A stretch of 64,000 nucleotides of DNA, taken from Ashinkailepas kermadecensis. Taxonomy: Eukaryota; Arthropoda; Thecostraca; Neolepadidae. Numbering within the stretch: position 1 is the first letter of the stretch; each line of letters begins with the position of its first letter. A program made the position numbers and the translations under genes. The notes below the pieces were generated by a model. The model did not search any database. It was not told where the DNA came from and saw only the letters and a list, made by a program, of their open reading frames with translations. The stretch is from assembly GCA_034440615.1 (NCBI GenBank), contig JAOTOM010004358.1, positions 186,001-250,000 of the forward strand. The letters run 5' to 3'. Shown piece after piece: positions 36,960-49,419 of the stretch.

Positions 36960-39832
36960 TTCGTTCCAATATTCGAATTCGTTCAAATATTGCCAAACTG
37001 GAAGTATTTTTAAGGACGCAATGTCCAACTGCCATATGCCTCCAGGAGACAAAGCTACATCTTCACTTTTCATTTGGTCTGAATGGCTACACTGTGCTGG
37101 CTAAAAGCATGCCATCGGATACAGTCGCACACGGAGGTGTTATGTTGGCTGTGAGCCATAGCGCCCCATGCGAGGAGGTCACCCTTAACACTCCTCTTCA
37201 AGCCGTTGCTGCTAGAGTTAGTGTTGGCCACCACACAATTACACTGTGTTCAGTATATCTCCCGCCGGCAATTACGTTCCCTTCCGTCGAGCTGAGACGG
37301 CTAGCTTTGGAACTCCTCCCCTTATGCTTCTTGGCGATTTTAACGCACACCACGTAGCTTGGGGATGCGACAGTACCAACCCTCGAGGCCGCGCTATGGA
37401 GAGTTTTATTAACGACGAATCCCTCTGTTTTTTTTTAAATACCGGCGCTGCCACTCATTTTACACTTCCTTCCGGTGCCACATCTGCGATCGATCTTAGC
37501 CTTGCAAGCCCACATTTGTCTCAATGTTTTACCTGGACAGTGCATGACGATTCTTTGGGCAGTGACCATTTTCCGGTGCTGCTCGAGTATGGGGATCGGG
37601 CTGTGCTTGGTTTGAGACCCCAGAGGTGGGATTTTAAGAAGGCTGACTGGGAGAAGTTTGAAACAAAGGTGCAAGCGGCCTTTAGAGACGATGCCGATGA
37701 CACCACTCTGTCAATAGAACAATTATCTTCCCTGCTCTTGCAGTCGGCCGAAGCGTGCATCCCGCGGACGTCTGGAGCTCCACGCCGCACCCCAGTACCA
37801 TGGTGGTCCGTGGCATGTCGGGACGCCATACGCGAACGCAAACGAGCTTTGAGAAAATTTAACAAAAATCGCTCTTCGGCCAACTTGGTAGCTTTTCAAA
37901 AGTCGAGAGCCTCCGCGCGACGAACAATTAGGCAGGCTAAGCGCACATCGTGGAGGGAGTATCTGACCACGCTGAACCGATCCACTCCAATGGCACAAGT
38001 GTGGTCTCGAGTGAAACATATAGCCGGTAAATTTAATTCCGTCCCTCTCCCAGTGCTCAGAGTGGCTGGTACAGAGATCAATCATCCTGCCGATGTGGCA
38101 AACGCAATCGGTCGAACGATGGTAACACGCGGTCAAGCAGGAAGTCTCCACCCGGAATTCCGCCGTCAGAAGGCCGGCTTAGAAAGCCAGGCGGTCAACT
38201 TTTCCACGTTCGAGCACTTCTCTTACAAGCGATTCACCACAGCAGAACTATGGTCGGCAATAAGGAGCCTGAAAAGTGTGGCAGAGGGCCCCGACCGCAT
38301 CCACAATGAGATGCTAAAGCATCTCCCAACACGAGTACTACGAGCACTCCTCACAACTTTCAATATGCTATGGGAGGAAGGTCAATTTCCAGCAACATGG
38401 CGGGAAGCCACAGTGATCCCGGTCTTGAAGCCAGGCAAGAGTGGGCTCGATCCGCTGCACTACCGTCCCATCGCCCTTACCCAGTGCTTGTGTAAATTAT
38501 TGGAAAAAATGGTAAATGTGCGACTGACATAGTTATTAGAAACACACGACCTTTTTACAAACGCCCAGTGCGGTCTTAGAAAACATCGTGGGACAACGGT
38601 CATCTCCTAACACTTGACACTGCTATACGTGTACCATTTAAGCAGGGGCGACACACTGGAGCCATCTTTTTCGATCTCGAAGGAGCATATGACACCACCT
38701 GGCGCCACGGTATTTTGATGAAGGCTCGAGAGTCTGGAATCCGTGGGCATCTGGGCACTTTCATTCACAACTTTTTGACTGAACGTTTCCTTCGCGTCCG
38801 GGTGGGACACGAGCTATCTGAATGGTTCCAGCAAACCAGTGGTGTTCCGCAGGGCAGTGTCCTCAGCGTTACCCTATTCGCCATGATTATTAATGATATT
38901 GACGCTGATGTACCACCGAGCATAGGACGCTCACTATTTGTCGATGAATTCGCCATCTGATCATCTGCCTCAAATACTACAACGATTACACGACAGTTGC
39001 AGCTTGCGGTGAACAAGCTCCAGAGCTGGAGCATTAAAAATGGTTTCCGAATTTCCACCGACAAAACCGCTGCAATCCATTTCTGCCGCCGACGATGTAT
39101 CCAGGAACTGGACGTTGAGCTGTACGGCGAGCCTATCCCAGTGAGACCAACCGTGAAGTTTCTGGGAGTACAATTTGACAGTCATTTGACATACAAACTC
39201 CACATCAAGACACTTATATAAAAATGTTTTAAATCTCTCAACCTACTGAAATGTATTGCTAAAATGTCTTACGGCGCGGACCGTAAGACCCTGATGATAT
39301 TTTACAAGTCATTTATCCGGTCAAACTAGACTATGCGTGCTACGTGTATGATGGCGCTTGCGCCAGCAACAAGCACACTTTGGATACAGTGCACCACTTA
39401 GCACTGCGTATTATTACTGTGGCCTTCAGAACCTCACCGGCTGCGAGCCTGACAGCAGAGGCCAATGAACCTCCGCTGGCACTGAGGCGTGAAATGCTGG
39501 GCCTGCGATATGCGCGTAGACTGCGGCAGTTTCCCACTTACGACGCAGTTTTCTCCCGCCGAATTTTTACATTTTTGTGCCAATGGGCAGAATCAGAGGA
39601 CCATTCTGTATGCGGATGGAGAACCTTTTTAAAAATAGTAGAACGAGAGTGCGTCGAGTGATACGAGTACAAAAACTACCAATACCACCCTGGGAACTGG
39701 TTTCGCCTCCAATTGACGTGTCTCTATCAGGCATGCACAAAGGAGATACCCCGTCGGAATTGTGTCGGTTGAGAACGATTGAGCACCTGGACTCTTACCG
39801 AGGACACAAGGATTTTTACTGATGGTTCCAAG
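36960..39832 (+). pseudogene. LINE-B ORF2 (endonuclease and RT), broken
   Basis: The main frame 37246-38532 contains GDFNAHH, SDHFPVLLEY, and the RT start up to HYRPIALTQ. TAG at 38530-38532 replaces the Trp codon seen in LINE-A. RT continues in another frame with FFDLEGAYDTTW (first Asp intact), GVPQGSVLS, and FVDEFAI, where the second Asp is changed to Glu. TGA 38958-38960 follows. Thumb/connection runs to FYTDGSK, ending at 39832 where a CAGGGGTG terminus begins. Clearly non-functional. Confidence 0.85.
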
Positions 39833-41037
39833 CAGGGGTGTCGATTTGTATCCTTTTGCGGGGGCCATGGCCCCCAATGCTGATCTTGGCCCCCCCAATG
39901 TTGATTTGGGCCCCCCAATAACCCATGCTATTTTTATGCTGATAAAAAGCTAAAGGAAGAAAAAGAAGAAAAACACTGTTAGGTACATAGAAAACTTAGT
40001 TGATGTTAACCAGCACATTTTGTACTGAAAAAGAACAGATTTGGATTAGATAGTGGACTGAGTATCGAACTTTTGCTACACAATTCAAAATGATGTGCAA
40101 AAAAACAAAATAGCTAGATTTCCCTCCACTGTGGAGGAAAAACTTACAGCATTTTAAAAAAATGTTAAGCCACAAAACAACAATTGGATTGTCATACTGA
40201 TGTTTGTACACGCCACCAATGGCAAAACCACATGCATGTGAGCTTAAACAGGAAAAAATCAATTTTTAATTTCCAGTCATTGTCAAACTTGCATTGTCCA
40301 GTGAAGAACAATGACAATCATCATTGAGATTGTGGATATGCAAACTATAATTATCTTCAGCAGCCCACCTATCACACCATCAGCTTGATATTTACCTAGG
40401 TACCTACCTACATGCCCAATGACAATGCATGCATTAAATATTGATATGGGGAAAAACGAGAGCCATGTGTGGGCAAATCTGCCAGCTTATGATACCATGA
40501 CAGAGAAAAGTCAGCAAGAAGCTGCATGGCCACTGCATTATAATTGGTATTCCTAAAAGAATAAAAAAGAAAGCTGTGGCTCACATGACTTTTAAGCAAA
40601 CCTTACAGTCATACAAAACCAATGCTATACAAGAAATAGCCTTGACAAGACCAATGTCTCGTACGCCGCAAAAACACCATTATTAAACGCCGCAAAAATA
40701 CCATTATTTTAAAAGGTACACCAAAGTTCGCATTCAAACCTTGATGACGTCACATATTTTTATTCGTATATTGCAGAAATTGGAAGCATCATGCAAGTTC
40801 CAATTTCACTGCACATGGGTCCGGGAGTGATTTTTTCATGCGTACCGGACCACAGAGGTAATTTGCGCCACCTTTGAAGCGAGTACGTTACATGTCTGAC
40901 TATAAAAGCGGGTGTTTGCGATCAACGTGCAGGCATGTGGACGTTTACGTAAAAGGAATTTTACGTTATAGTTTGTGTGACATTTTAGGCGCTGAAGGCG
41001 GAGCTTGGATGGGGACATCCCCCTAATGTCTAGATGG
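39833..41037. mobile_element. hAT-like nonautonomous repeat, copy A
   Basis: Starts with CAGGGGTGTCGATTTGTATC, followed by C/G-rich ggcccccc blocks and then AT-rich sequence. It is nearly identical to 42744-44000 but lacks about 50 bp near 40142. The start CAGGGG is typical of hAT termini. No transposase is seen. It begins directly after the LINE-B RNase H TDGSK codons. TATAAAA lies at 40901. Confidence 0.7.
40901..40907 (+). promoter_or_regulatory. Candidate TATA box in repeat copy A (also in copies B and C)
   Basis: gactataaaagcgggtgttt, with matching context at 43864 (copy B) and a variant tataata at 51471 (copy C). Flanking bases, including gatcaacgtgcaggca about 25 nt downstream, are shared. 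Promoter function is inferred. Confidence 0.4.
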
Positions 41038-42743
41038 CAGGGGCGTCGATTTGTATCCTTCTGTGGGGGCCAGGGCCCGTCTCTCTGTGATTGCGTCGTC
41101 TCAGTGCGCGCTGACACGTTGAGGCGGCAGGTGGTGACGGGAGGTATACCGGAGCGTACCGCACACTGTGTGACCATGCCAGTGCCGGAGCGACAAACAG
41201 GTAGGGTACCGCCCCCTGGGCGTGGCGTGCTGTGCGCCTCGTTGATGTGGTGCGCTGTGTGTGCTGCCGTCGGCACGCCGGCCACAGCGTTGAAGTGGCA
41301 TACGTTTATACTGACTCAAGGTCATTCGGCTGAAACTTTCGATGGCGATATTTAAGCTGTTATCAGAGGCGCAATCAAGGGGGGGGGAATTGCTCTGCCG
41401 TTTAGGAATCAAAATTAGACTAGGTCAAGCTGGTAATTTAGATGCTTTCACCACGCAAAACCAGAAACTTTCGGCTCACGAGGCGCGCCAAAAGCGGTCT
41501 TCAAGGGTATAGCTTTGTATGCCTTTGGAAAGACACTATTCCCCCCCATCACATTGTTGGCTGTACCCCCGAATTATTCCAACTTTTAACGTGGGATCCT
41601 GTGTGGTATGCCTCCAAAATTCATTTGGGCCTGAATACATTGTGTCCTCCCAATACTTTTCAGAAGTCTACAATTGTGGCGGTCCTTGCTTCTAATTTTT
41701 TTTGTATTGGGCTCTCCTTAAGAAAATCTTGGCAGCGTCCTTGGTTGCTATGAATGCAAGTTGGCCCTTGACTATTCGACAAACTCTAATTTCATAGGTT
41801 CGACCGAAGATACCGCAATTAACCTTTGCTGATGGTACTAGTTCGGATCGAAATTGGGCCACAATAAATTTCCATTAACTCTCGCAGTCCCGAGGGGGGA
41901 ACATTTTAACCTTATCTATATAAAAAAATCTGAGCCAACTCCTGGACTGTTCAAACTATGGGTTTGAGGCTTGGCATATCTTCTCACAATTGATGAGTGC
42001 ACATTGTGTTCAAAAATTGGGTTCACATATCTGTTCATACCGAAACTGAGGCTGGTCAAGGTTAGATCATGACCTCGTCTGAATACTGGGTTTAGATGTA
42101 TTAAATATTTGTCATGAACAAACAATAGACGATGCAGTCAAAATCGAAATACAGGTGTATATATTTAAATGACAAGATAAAATGCAAAAACGAAACGTGC
42201 CACGTGGTAACACATATCAATATGAAGTGAAGTTTTTAACGAGAAGAATGTTTTTCTATGACGATATAATGTGGTAGCTAATAAATATTTCGGAAAAAAC
42301 AGAGTGTATGCACTGGGAAATTAGGCCCACTAAGGGTATCCAACGTTTCACGTCAATATCCGGTCAGATTACTGGGGTAGGAACTTACATCTGTCCAGGG
42401 TATAGGCATTGTAAGAGCTCTGTAGGATAAACTACTGACTACCTACTGTGACGGAAAATAAATGACCAAACCAGGGCACATTTCGACGCTGAGTTCATAC
42501 CTGATGTAAATCATCTCATATCATGTCCGGGGTCCCTAAATTCGATGTGAAAATTTTATTATTGAAGAATATTATTGGAGAATGTTCAGAAATGAAAAAT
42601 GTTTGGATTTTTCTTGGGTGGGGGAGGGGATCTTAAAAAATGGAGAAAACCATTCAGTTTTGCTTCCGTATCATACATTACCTTTCCTAAACTACTTTTG
42701 TTCGAAGATTGTCATCGTCAAGAGTCCATCACATATTTCCAGA
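41038..42743. other. hAT-like left end followed by low-copy sequence
   Basis: Begins with a second CAGGGGCGTCGATTTG terminus, matches copy B's flank for about 42 bp, then turns into sequence seen once in this window (41080-42743). It includes a GC-rich patch (41085-41290) with a 116-codon open frame that I cannot assign. Nothing else is recognisable. Confidence 0.5.
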
Positions 42744-44000
42744 CAGGGGCGTCGATTTGTATCCTTTTGCGGGGGCCATGGCCCCCCCAATGCTGATCTT
42801 GGCCCCCCCCCAATGTTGATTTGGGCCCCCCCAATAACCAATGCTATTTTTATGCTGATAAAAAGCTAAAGGAAAAAAAAGAAGAAAAACATTGTGTTAG
42901 GTACATAGAAAACTTAGTTGATGTTAACCAGCACATTTTGTACTGAAAAAGAACAGATTTGGATTAGATAGTGGACTGAGTATCCAACTTTTGCTACACA
43001 ATTCAAAATTATGTGCAAAAAAACAAAATAGCTAGATTTCCCTCCACTGTGGAAGGAAAACTTACAGCATACAATGTTAAGATTTGATGATGATGCATTT
43101 TAAACCAGATTGTCTTTTAAAAAAATGTTAAGCCACAAAACAACAATTGGATTGTCATACTGATGTTTGTACACGCCACCAATGGCAAAACCACATGCAT
43201 ATGAGCTTAAACAGGAAAAAATCAATTCTTAATTTCCAGTCATTGTCAAACTTGCATTGTCCAGTGAAGAACAATGACAATCATCATTGAGATTGTGGAT
43301 ATGCAAACTATAATTATCTTCAGCAGCCCACCTATCACACCATCAGCTTGATATTTACCTAGGTACCTACCTACATGCCCAATGACAATGCATGCATTAA
43401 ATATTGATATGGGGAAAAACGAGAGCCATGTGTGGGCAAATCTGCCAGCTTATGATACCATGACAGAGAAAAGTCAGCAAGAAGCTGCATGGCCACTGCA
43501 TTATAATTGGTATTCCTAAAAGAATAAAAAAGAAAGCTGTGGCTCACATGACTTTTAAGCAAACCTTACAGTCCTACAAAACCAATGCTATACAAGAAAT
43601 AGCCTTGACAAGACCAATGTCTCGTACGCCGCAAAAACACCATTATTAAACGCCGCAAAAATACCATTATTTTAAAAGGTACACCAAAGTTCGCATTCAA
43701 ACCTTGATGACGTCACATATTTTTATTCGTATATTGCAGAAATTGGAAGCATCATGCAAGTTCCAATTTCACTGCACATGGGTCCGGGAGTGATTTTTTC
43801 AGGCGTACCGGACCACAGAGGTAATTTGCGCCACCTTTGAAGCGAGTACGTTACATGTCTGACTATAAAAGCGGGTGTTTTCGATCAACGTGCAGGCATG
43901 TGGACGTTTACGTAAAGGGAATTTTACGTTATAGTTTGTGTGATATTTTAGGCGCTGAAGGCGGGGCTTGGATGGGGACATCCCCCTAATGTCTAGATGG
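42744..44000. mobile_element. hAT-like nonautonomous repeat, copy B
   Basis: Nearly identical to copy A along its whole length, including the TATA region and the closing gtctagatgg. It keeps about 50 bp absent from copy A (around 43069-43122). It is followed, as in copy A, by a new CAGGGGCG terminus. Confidence 0.75.
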
Positions 44001-45719
44001 CAGGGGCGTCGATTTGTATCCTTCTGTGGGGGCCAGGGCCCCACCAATGTTGATCTTGGCCCCTCCAATGTTGATTTGAGCCTCCCCAATAACATATGCT
44101 ATTTTTATGCTGATAAAAAAGTTGAAGGAAAAAAGAAGGAAAACACCATGCTATGAACTACATAGAAAATGTAGTTCATGTTAACCAGCACATTTTGTAA
44201 TGAAGAAAACAGATTTGGGTTAGATAGTGGACTGGCTCTCCACCTTTTGCTACAAAATTCAAAATGGTGTGCACAAAAACCAATTGTCATTGTCAAACTT
44301 GCATACAATCCAGTCCCGTGAACAACAATCAGTTATCATTGAGAGGGTGGATATACAAACTATAATTAACCTCAACAGCCCACTCATCACACTATCAGCT
44401 TGATATTTACCTGGTACCTAGGCACCTAGGTACATGCTACAGAAAGATTTAGAAGAGCTTGTGAAGTGGTCCAAAAAATGGCAGATGAAATTAAATTTTG
44501 ATAAGTGAAAATCATGCATGTATGCAGGGGCGTCGATTTGTATCCTTTTGTGGGGGCTATGGCCCCACCAATGTTGATCTTGCCCCCCCCAATGTTGATT
44601 TGGGCCCCTCCCACCCCAATAACCTATGCTATTTTATGCTGATAAGAAAGCTAAAGGGAAAAAATGAAAAACCCCATGCTAAGTAGAATTGATGTTAACC
44701 AGCACATTTTGTACTGAATAGAAACAGATTTGGATTAGATAGTGGACTGACTCTCCACCTTTTGCTGAAAAATGTAAAATTGTGTGCAAAAACAAACAAA
44801 ATAGCTGGAATTCCCTCCACTGTGGAAGTACAGCTTACATCTTTCTGGGTTGGTTGGTTGGTTATTTGGATTTACGGCCGCATTGACTGCGTTGGTCATG
44901 CAGCGCCCATACAACTTTTATTGTTCCCACCTTAAAGCACAATAATACCCAAAAGTTTCCGAAAAATTTACAACCATGTTCACAAAGAAATATAATTTTG
45001 TATTCAAAATCAGCTTGGGTTAGGTTAGGCTCGGTTAGGTTTCTTTTTTAAGGTTGAGAATTTTCAGAAAATAAATTAAGTGACATTTTAATTTAGTTTA
45101 ATTTTTTGTTCTCAAAAGATAGGTTAGGGTAGGCTAGGGTAGGTTTTGTTGCATTAAAAAAAAAACATTTATGTTTATGCTATGTTACCGAACTCAAAGC
45201 CTTCTTGGCATTATTTTGCTCACAACCTGAAAAGTAAGCACAGAAAATAAGTGGGTCCAATCATCTTAGTCACCTTCATAAACATGGTATTCTGCATATT
45301 TTTTTTTGTTTTAAAGGAAAAAGGAACACCTTAGACCGCAAGGTTACCAAATAATTTGCAATTTTTTGGGGAAACTTTTTTGGAATTAAAAAAAAAAGAA
45401 GTTTTCCAACTTGAAAAACCCAAACTAACCTAACTTAACCAAGCCTAAGCCATTTGCTTGCTATGTGGAGGTAAATGTGTATAAAAACTTGTCTTGCTAC
45501 CACCTTAAAGCACAATAATACCGATTTGGCTAGGTTAGGCTAGTTTAGCTGTTTACCTTGGAAAAATTGTTCAATCATTTTCAAAAATAAAATAAAATCG
45601 GAAATTTTCCTTCAAAAGCAGCTGACATTAGGTTCGGGTAAGTTGGGTTCGGTTGTTCAATTTATAAAATTTTCAGAATATATATTGCTTAATTTTTGTT
45701 TCTATTTTTTTCTCCAAAG
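44001..45719. mobile_element. Two further hAT-like left-end fragments
   Basis: CAGGGGCGTCGATTTG termini occur at 44001 and 44525. Each is followed by the ggcccc.aatgttgatc block, aataac.tatgct and tgataa-aaagc sequence of copies A/B, but diverges earlier. 44840-45719 is AT-rich with several TTAGG runs (for example 45013-45040, 45121-45150). Confidence 0.6.
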
Positions 45720-45940
45720 CAGGGGTGTCGATTTGTATCGATAGACACTAGCGCGTATTAAATGTCACAAATCGTGATGGGCGTTCCTCAGAACATCCCA
45801 AATCGTAACATCCATAGAATAAATTCCAGTTACAGAAATTCCAGCGCCAAAAGTCTAAATTTGAGGTTACAGTGACAAATGTGACGGAGGTAAAACATTT
45901 GTGGTGCAATTGCGCGCAGTTTTTAATCCGGAGGCCAATC

Positions 45941-46135
45941 TCATGTGACGTCGTACTGATTCACTTTTTGTACTTCGCACATTCTGATGTATCTGCGGAT
46001 TGGTGTGATTTTAAATAGTGAATAAATAGCTTGCTGATATTTAATTCCCAAAGGAACAGTAGTTGAAGAAGTTGGTAGGTAAGCTTGAAAAAGTCCAGTC
46101 CATGCTTTTTTCTGATTTGTGCTTAGGGTTTCCAT
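45941..46135 (-). CDS. Short conserved minus-strand frame, unknown (WTGL..Q.YL.TSS)
   Basis: 64 codons from ATG 46135. It contains KAWTGLFQAYLPTSS and LGIKYQQ. Related translations are found at about 52150-52275 (WTGLVQAYRPTSS, LGIKYQQ) and 62938-63126 (VWTGLLQNYLATSS). No family is recognised. It may be an exon of a protein carried by the repeat, or simply a remnant. Confidence 0.3.
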   Translation of the reverse strand: METLSTNQKKAWTGLFQAYLPTSSTTVPLGIKYQQAIYSLFKITPIRRYIRMCEVQKVNQYDVT

Positions 46136-46199
46136 GTTAATATCACATAACTACCACGTTTGTCTTCAATAAGAGCTGTTTTTAGTTTACTTTTATTAA

Positions 46200-48140
46200 T
46201 ATTTTCATTCCACTGCTCTTAGTGCCCTTTCTGCCCAGGATTGGGGCACCTAGTGTTGCATTTCCGTCCAGGGGTTGGCACACCTTTTGGTAAATTTACA
46301 GCTTAAGGTAATTTCTGATTAATTTTTTTCCATGCAATGTTTAGGAATGTGATGAACATGATGTTACTGCTCATTTTGGTAAATTTGTGTTTTAAGGTGT
46401 TTTATGAATTCGTGGAATGTATCATTTAAATGCAATGCTTATGAAGGTGACTCAGATGATGGGACCACTCATTTTCTATACAAATGCCTACATTTCAGGT
46501 TGTGAGCAAAATAACACCAAAAAAGGCTTTGAATTTGGTTAAATAGGGTAAAATATTTTTTTGTCATAAAAAGAAATGCAGCCTAACCTAACCTAGCCTA
46601 ACCTCCCTTTTGTGAAAAACAAAACCAACACATCAAATTGTAAAAATTTCAAGCAATGTATTTTTTTTTTGACAATTAAAAAATGTAACCCAACTTAACC
46701 TAATCTAACATAAGCTGCTTTAAAAAAAAAGATATATTTCTTTCAAATTTTGGAACAATTTTTGAAAAAAATGTTAAAATTAAAACACTTAAACTAATCC
46801 AACATAACCAAACATAGCCCATTTGTTTGCTTTATGGAGGAAAATGTGTAATAACTTGTCTAGTTACCACCTTAAAGCACAATAATTCTAGTTAGATTAG
46901 GTTGGGTTAGGCTTTTTCATTTGTAAAATTTCAAGAAAATAAATTGCTATATATTTTTCCAATCTTGTTTTTATAGTTGTTTTCTCCAAGGTCAGGTTAG
47001 GCTAGGTTACGTTAGGTTATGTTGAATTTGTAATGTATTTCTTTTAATTGCTATGTTACTAACTCCAAGCCCATTCTTAATGTTATTTTGCTCACAACCT
47101 GCTCACAACCACAAGCATTTGCACAGAAACTGAGTAGTGCCATCAGCTTAGTGACATTCATAAAAATGCATTGGAAATTTAAATAAAAAATATTAATAAA
47201 ACACAAAAGCACAGATTTAATGTCCTTTCCTCTGCAAATGCATGCCTTTCAATTGGGAGTAAAAAATAACACCAAAAAAAAGGTGTGGAGTAAGGAAATA
47301 TAGCATGCAAATAATGTTCAAGATGTATGGTAACCTTACCTAACATAGTTCAACTTCCCATACAAGAAATTAATTGTTTTTAATTTAAATTTTCGAGGCA
47401 TTTTCTCAAATATTTTACCTTAAAAAACCTAACCTAAGCTAGCCTGAACCGTTTATTATTTTTGTGTAGAAAAATCATTGACAAAAATTATTTACCAACA
47501 AATGATTCTTTTTATAACTTACAACAAAAGCCTAACCTAACCTGACAAACCTAAGCCCTTTGTATGCTTCATGGAGGTAAAATGTGTGTAAAACTTGTCT
47601 TGTGGTTACCTTAAACTGTGATAATGCCTGGCTTTTTGGGTAATTTTTCAGCTTATGGTACTCTCTGCCTTCTTTGAATTTCTTTTTTTAATGCAGTGTT
47701 TGTTAATGTGCTGAACATGATGTAACTGCTCATTTCCTCTGCAGATGCACACTTTTCAATTGTGAGGAAAAATAACATGGAAAATGGGGCTTGGATTTTA
47801 GTAATATAGGATGAAAAATAATGTTCAGATAAAAAAACATATCACATAACCTAGCCTAACCAAGCCTAGACTTCCATGCAAGAAATGATTATTTTTATGC
47901 CCAATTTCCCCCCCCAAAAAAAAATTTATTCTCAAACATTTTCAACTTAAAAAGTCTAACATAACCTAATCTAGCTTGAACCGTTTTTGAAGACTTTTTT
48001 TATTTACTAACTTACAACAAAAGCCCAGCCCAACGCAACTAGGCAAAACCTAGCTCCTTTGAATGATTCGTGGAGGTAAAATGGGTGTAAAACCTATCTT
48101 GTGGTTACCTTAGACTGCAATAATATCTCTTTTTGTGCTA
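46200..48140. repeat. AT-rich block with many TTAGG/CCTAA runs
   Basis: Short runs such as cctaacctaacc or ggttaggctaggtta recur every 50-250 bp in both orientations (near 46590, 46690, 46890, 46985-47030, 47340, 47440, 47530, 47850, 47960). They are separated by similar phrases (gtgagcaaaataacacc, ttaccaccttaaagcacaataat). No gene is seen. 48140-48840 is plain AT-rich sequence. Confidence 0.7.
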
Positions 48141-48942
48141 CCTGGTGCACGTGATGAACCTCCATCTGCATGCTGCATGAGAGCATTGCACTTATTGCTT
48201 CACAAAGAACAATAACATGTTGAAAGTGCTATATTTTCAGGAATGGAATCCTGTGCTGATAACATTTTCTGAGTTACAAATTTGCAGATCAGATCTACAT
48301 AATTTGTGTTAATAAATATGAGAAATTCATAGAAATGCATACACCGGTTTGTGGACAAGAAGTTATTCTGATGATTTATGATGTATTGGAAAATGACAAA
48401 TTTTCATGATGGAAGCAGGCAAAGTTAAAGTACTTATATCTCAATAAGTGGTCAGTTCACTAACAGGACAGCAAATTCACTCAAATAGCACTCAAAATGC
48501 CAGGCGGCCCACTCTTTTTGCAAGTTTAAAATCGATGACAGTGCTTTCTTGAATCATGTTTAAAGCACATGAAGGAAATGTATTGCTGACACTTGTTAGG
48601 AACTGATGTGTGTAACGTTAATTAACATTTCTAATGTCCTGATGTTTGTACACAAAATATAGCTCACTATTCTAAATAGCATGGGAAGTATGATGCCATA
48701 TATCATGGCTAATTTATGGTCAAACTGTTATGCAGCAGATTCCCTGCATTGTTACTTAGTTATTTGGGCTTTAGAGCACAGACCATGTTGATCACATAGC
48801 TCCCTGCATTGTTGTTAACTGATATATCAGTATGTTTGCAAATTCACTTATGAGTGAATCCATACCATTCTCACTGGGGTATAAAAGCTACATTACAACA
48901 TGGCTTCTACAATGCATATAACAGAAACCCATCTCGATTGTC

Positions 48943-49134
48943 CTACTTACTCAGGACACCATAGAAGTCAATGAAGCCAATGAAAACCATAGAAGTCAAT
49001 GAAAATGTTACTTCATCCCCTGTATTGTTAATGGAAACAAGTCTCTTGAACCATATGTTATGTCCTTCACAGTGTTGCTCCAGCCACCTCCAACTCCAAC
49101 CCTGACCAAACTTCAGGAACTCATCCATCTCCAA
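48943..49134 (-). CDS. Short conserved minus-strand frame, unknown (KFGQGW.WRW.EQHCEGH)
   Basis: 63 codons from ATG 49134. A paralogous open stretch exists at about 53436-53606 (minus) with KFGQGWCWRWMEQHCEGH. Unusually Trp-rich. In both copies it lies on the same strand, upstream of the WTGL frame, so the two may be exons of one element gene. No family is recognised. Confidence 0.3.
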   Translation of the reverse strand: MEMDEFLKFGQGWSWRWLEQHCEGHNIWFKRLVSINNTGDEVTFSLTSMVFIGFIDFYGVLSK

Positions 49135-49419
49135 AGCAGTCTGTTGAAGAAGGTATGTATTGCAGCATAACTACTGTGACCGGAATTCCATGGTATCCAT
49201 GTTGCCTTACAATCCATCCTTGCTGATCCATGTAGCAGATGTTTGACTTTCCTCAAACTGTCTGGATAACTGGGGAGTTGAAATCACATGTGAGTGATGA
49301 AACAGATGAACTATTCCTGGATTCTTATGTTGCATCATTGCATGGCACAGTGACATACCGAATGGGGAGGGGGTATTGTGGGCAGTTTCCTCACCCCCCC
49401 CCCTCCCTCCTGATAGGTT

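Noticed and set aside
41005..41355. 116-codon frame as a gene
   Set aside because: It starts in the repeat terminus and crosses into low-copy sequence. No motif or codon evidence supports it, so it is left as a note only.
44990..48010. True chromosome end (telomere)
   Set aside because: TTAGG runs are short, in both orientations and separated by other sequence, with ordinary sequence on both sides.
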